Part shown: one piece after another, positions 62,102-64,000 of the stretch
How the letters are laid out: each line of letters starts with the position of its first letter
How positions within the stretch are numbered: the first letter of the stretch is position 1
Origin: Ohtaekwangia sp036786105
GTDB taxonomy: Bacteria > Bacteroidota > Bacteroidia > Cytophagales > Cyclobacteriaceae
DNA: 64,000 bases
Assembly (NCBI RefSeq): GCF_036786105.1
Contig: NZ_DAIQRQ010000001.1
Span: 1 to 64,000, forward strand
Direction of reading: 5' to 3'
The notes under the pieces: model-generated
What the model was told of the DNA's origin: nothing
What the model saw: only the letters and a program-made list of their open reading frames with translations
Databases searched by the model: none
Position numbers and translations under genes: made by a program

Positions 62102-64000
62102 TCAGAAGCCATCATCTTCTTTCTTCTTCTCTTCCACTTTTTCTTCTTTTTTCTTAACCGCAGAAGAAGAATCGCTCAGACTATACGGAACGTCAATACC
62201 ATAATATTGCTTGCGGAAGCGGTTGATAAACGCGAGTGTCTCGTCATCGCTACCCGGAATAAATGCAACCTCGCCAACTTTCGCTTTACCTGCATTGGTC
62301 TTCTTGGCAATAATCGTGTTGATGTCGTTGTTCGATGATTGCACCATGAGACGGTTGTCTTCAAAACCAAAATAGTACCAGGCTTCCGGTGATGCTTTTA
62401 CAAACACGTGAAATACCGGGGAACCATCTTCATTCTTTTTTACTTCCATAAAGCCTTCAAAAGCCCCGTTGATATCCTGACGGCCAATGTTAGACATACC
62501 CAATGTTCCTTCACTGTAGAAAGCTTTATGCTTCTGCGACCACTTCAGGTTTACATTCGAAAAAACCAGAGGCTTGGCAAGTGCTGTGAGCGTAGCGAGC
62601 GAAACATAACCTTGCAGGCTCTTCTGTTCATAATCCTTTGCTACGCGCTCGCCAACTATATCTGCAATCTTATAGAGTAATTCTGTCTGATCGCCAAGTC
62701 CTTCATCAGCGCCTTCATTCTTGATCACATCCTGAATCTGTTTCGCCATAATATCGAAGGCCTGGATAGGAACATTTGTATCAACCATTACGAAAGAGTT
62801 CATTTGAATTTCGTTGTTGGTCATATTACCCTGGCCTATAGCAGTAGAGGTAACATTGAAATCCTTTGAACCATTGAACAGTTTTATCGGTCCTTCGAAA
62901 CGCACCTGCATGGTTTCGTCATTGTAAGCGAATACTTTTCCGGAGAGAGAATTTCCGGCAGCTTTTTCGAGGTTTTCAATCTTAAATTCATGTGAAGCTG
63001 TATCGTAGTGAAGTGCACCACTTGGCTCGAAGAAGTTTTCGTCTTCTTCCATTTTTTTATCGTTGATGAACGTAATGTAAAGTTCATTCGCGGATGAGAA
63101 GTGTAACCCCGCATTCAGACGATTTCCGCCTTCCGTAACAGCATTGTCAAAGTCAATGTGTACATCCGTTTCATCACCGGTTTGCGTATACTGAATCCAC
63201 GTGTTGTAGTTCTTGATCTTCTTGATATCGAGTTTTACGTAACCGTTAAGTTGCAGGGCAGGGCGCGTAGCATACATCGTCATATCGCCTTTGTAGTACA
63301 TGCCTGCACCCAATACAAGTTTCTCTTTGTCGGTTACCGATCCGGTGGCTACTGTTTGCTGAGCCGCTATAGTTTTGCGTTTCTTCCGCGTCTTCTCTTC
63401 CTGCGCTATATCTTCCAGGTGGAAGTTCGTCATTTTGATCGCAAATGTATCCTGCAGGAAGTTTACATACTGATAGGTTGCGTAGCCACTAAATTCCTTC
63501 CGTGAAATAATATCCACCACACCTTCTGTGAGGCGGTGATAAGCGTTCAGCGTATCAAGTACGATCACAGTATTTTTCAGAGTACCAATTTTCGCATTTT
63601 CGAGAATCAACACTTCATTGTTCTCCGGTGTGATTTTGGCATCGGCTACAATGATGTAGGGAATACCGCTCACTTTCAATTCCTGTGTTTTCAAATTGTA
63701 CTCCGCTTTCTCGGCCAGAAAGTTCAATGAATCAAGTTCTTTCCGTGTGGTATAGAAGTACGAGTCTTCCAGTGGCACATCGGGATTTTTCTTCATCGTT
63801 ATCTTCTCTGCCTTCAAATCCCATCGCATTTCTGGTATAGAGGTCTTGAACTGTGCATATGGGAACTCGATCGCAGCCACCCCGGCTACTTCCGGACTTA
63901 TATCAGCATAATTCTGCTGTAGATTAAATTTCATCCGCACGTCAACACCATAGAGTAGTGGCTTGTTTGGATCTGCCGATTTTACTTTGAAGCGGGCATG
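62102..64000 (-). CDS. Large exported/envelope protein, C-terminal part
   Basis: No stop is met up to the window edge, so at least 632 residues of the C-terminal end are present and the start lies beyond 64000. Repeated strand-rich units (AKITPENNEVLILENAKIG, GKVFAYNDETMQVRFEGPI) recall large periplasmic or surface scaffold proteins of Bacteroidota. It ends in a charged tail, SSSAVKKKEEKVEEKKKEDDGF by region, rather than a sorting domain. I do not recognise a named family. Confidence 0.8.
   Translation of the reverse strand, partial: HARFKVKSADPNKPLLYGVDVRMKFNLQQNYADISPEVAGVAAIEFPYAQFKTSIPEMRWDLKAEKITMKKNPDVPLEDSYFYTTRKELDSLNFLAEKAEYNLKTQELKVSGIPYIIVADAKITPENNEVLILENAKIGTLKNTVIVLDTLNAYHRLTEGVVDIISRKEFSGYATYQYVNFLQDTFAIKMTNFHLEDIAQEEKTRKKRKTIAAQQTVATGSVTDKEKLVLGAGMYYKGDMTMYATRPALQLNGYVKLDIKKIKNYNTWIQYTQTGDETDVHIDFDNAVTEGGNRLNAGLHFSSANELYITFINDKKMEEDENFFEPSGALHYDTASHEFKIENLEKAAGNSLSGKVFAYNDETMQVRFEGPIKLFNGSKDFNVTSTAIGQGNMTNNEIQMNSFVMVDTNVPIQAFDIMAKQIQDVIKNEGADEGLGDQTELLYKIADIVGERVAKDYEQKSLQGYVSLATLTALAKPLVFSNVNLKWSQKHKAFYSEGTLGMSNIGRQDINGAFEGFMEVKKNEDGSPVFHVFVKASPEAWYYFGFEDNRLMVQSSNNDINTIIAKKTNAGKAKVGEVAFIPGSDDETLAFINRFRKQYYGIDVPYSLSDSSSAVKKKEEKVEEKKKEDDGF

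Noticed and set aside
1..64000. tRNA, rRNA, CRISPR arrays, insertion sequences, phage genes
   Set aside because: None seen: no cloverleaf-like spacer, no regularly spaced repeats and no transposase or integrase motifs in any translated frame.

Overview
The window is 64 kb of a draft Bacteroidota chromosome, most likely from the Cytophagales/Chryseolinea-Ohtaekwangia neighbourhood. The supporting signs are Bacteroidota-type TAnnTTTG promoter elements, Bacteroidota-style lipoproteins and Y_Y_Y/propeller proteins, a bifunctional phosphoglucose/phosphomannose isomerase, a HutF/HutG end to histidine breakdown, a lamin-tail protein with a FlgD-like C-terminus, and moderate GC. Two runs of exactly 100 N (35784..35883 and 42755..42854) are scaffold gaps. 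Four apparent one-base homopolymer indels break otherwise good small genes. No rRNA, tRNA, CRISPR, insertion sequence or phage gene was recognised.

Layout. 1..3738: two glycosyltransferases and a convergent ABC exporter, a surface-glycan type locus. 3808..4668: an AT-rich orphan secreted protein. 4794..9437: a tightly coupled minus-strand cassette (nucleotidyltransferase-like protein, B12-type radical SAM, SAM methyltransferase, second B12-type radical SAM) with 4-base overlaps at each junction. This is the best candidate for an undescribed biosynthetic system. 9712..11604: acetyl-CoA synthetase. 12272..15742: a MarR regulator with palindromic operators, two pirins, a nitroreductase, an OsmC protein and a frameshifted YjdI-type Fe-S protein, which looks like an electrophile/redox stress regulon. 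15763..35663: housekeeping genes (TIGR01777 epimerase, MoxR, PPP phosphatase, 3'-5' exonuclease, lipB with two unknown partners, PGI/PMI, YraN, DsbD, lysA, hydrolases, DUF3445 haem protein, CBS protein, YqeY, pdxJ, lamin-tail protein, asd).

35916..47221: prfA, lipoproteins including a Kazal inhibitor, an M28 peptidase, DedA, tag, GNAT, a trans-sulfuration PLP enzyme, a gap-damaged membrane protein with a NarL-type two-component pair, a degenerate receiver protein, an NTF2-like secreted protein and a BaiN-type flavoprotein. 47227..48345: two exported thioredoxin-fold proteins. 48346..48712 is AT-rich, lies between divergent genes and carries several DnaA-box-like sites, so it is a candidate replication origin. 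48713..60866 is almost entirely plus strand: a 2-nitropropane-dioxygenase-like enzyme, a broken glyoxalase, recG, a kinase-less Y_Y_Y sensor, and one operon of dinB, dacB, a GH3 enzyme, hutG and hutF. The window ends with a DUF3500 protein and the C-terminal part of a large exported protein running off the edge.

All functional calls come from reading translations, motifs and gene order. No database search was run.
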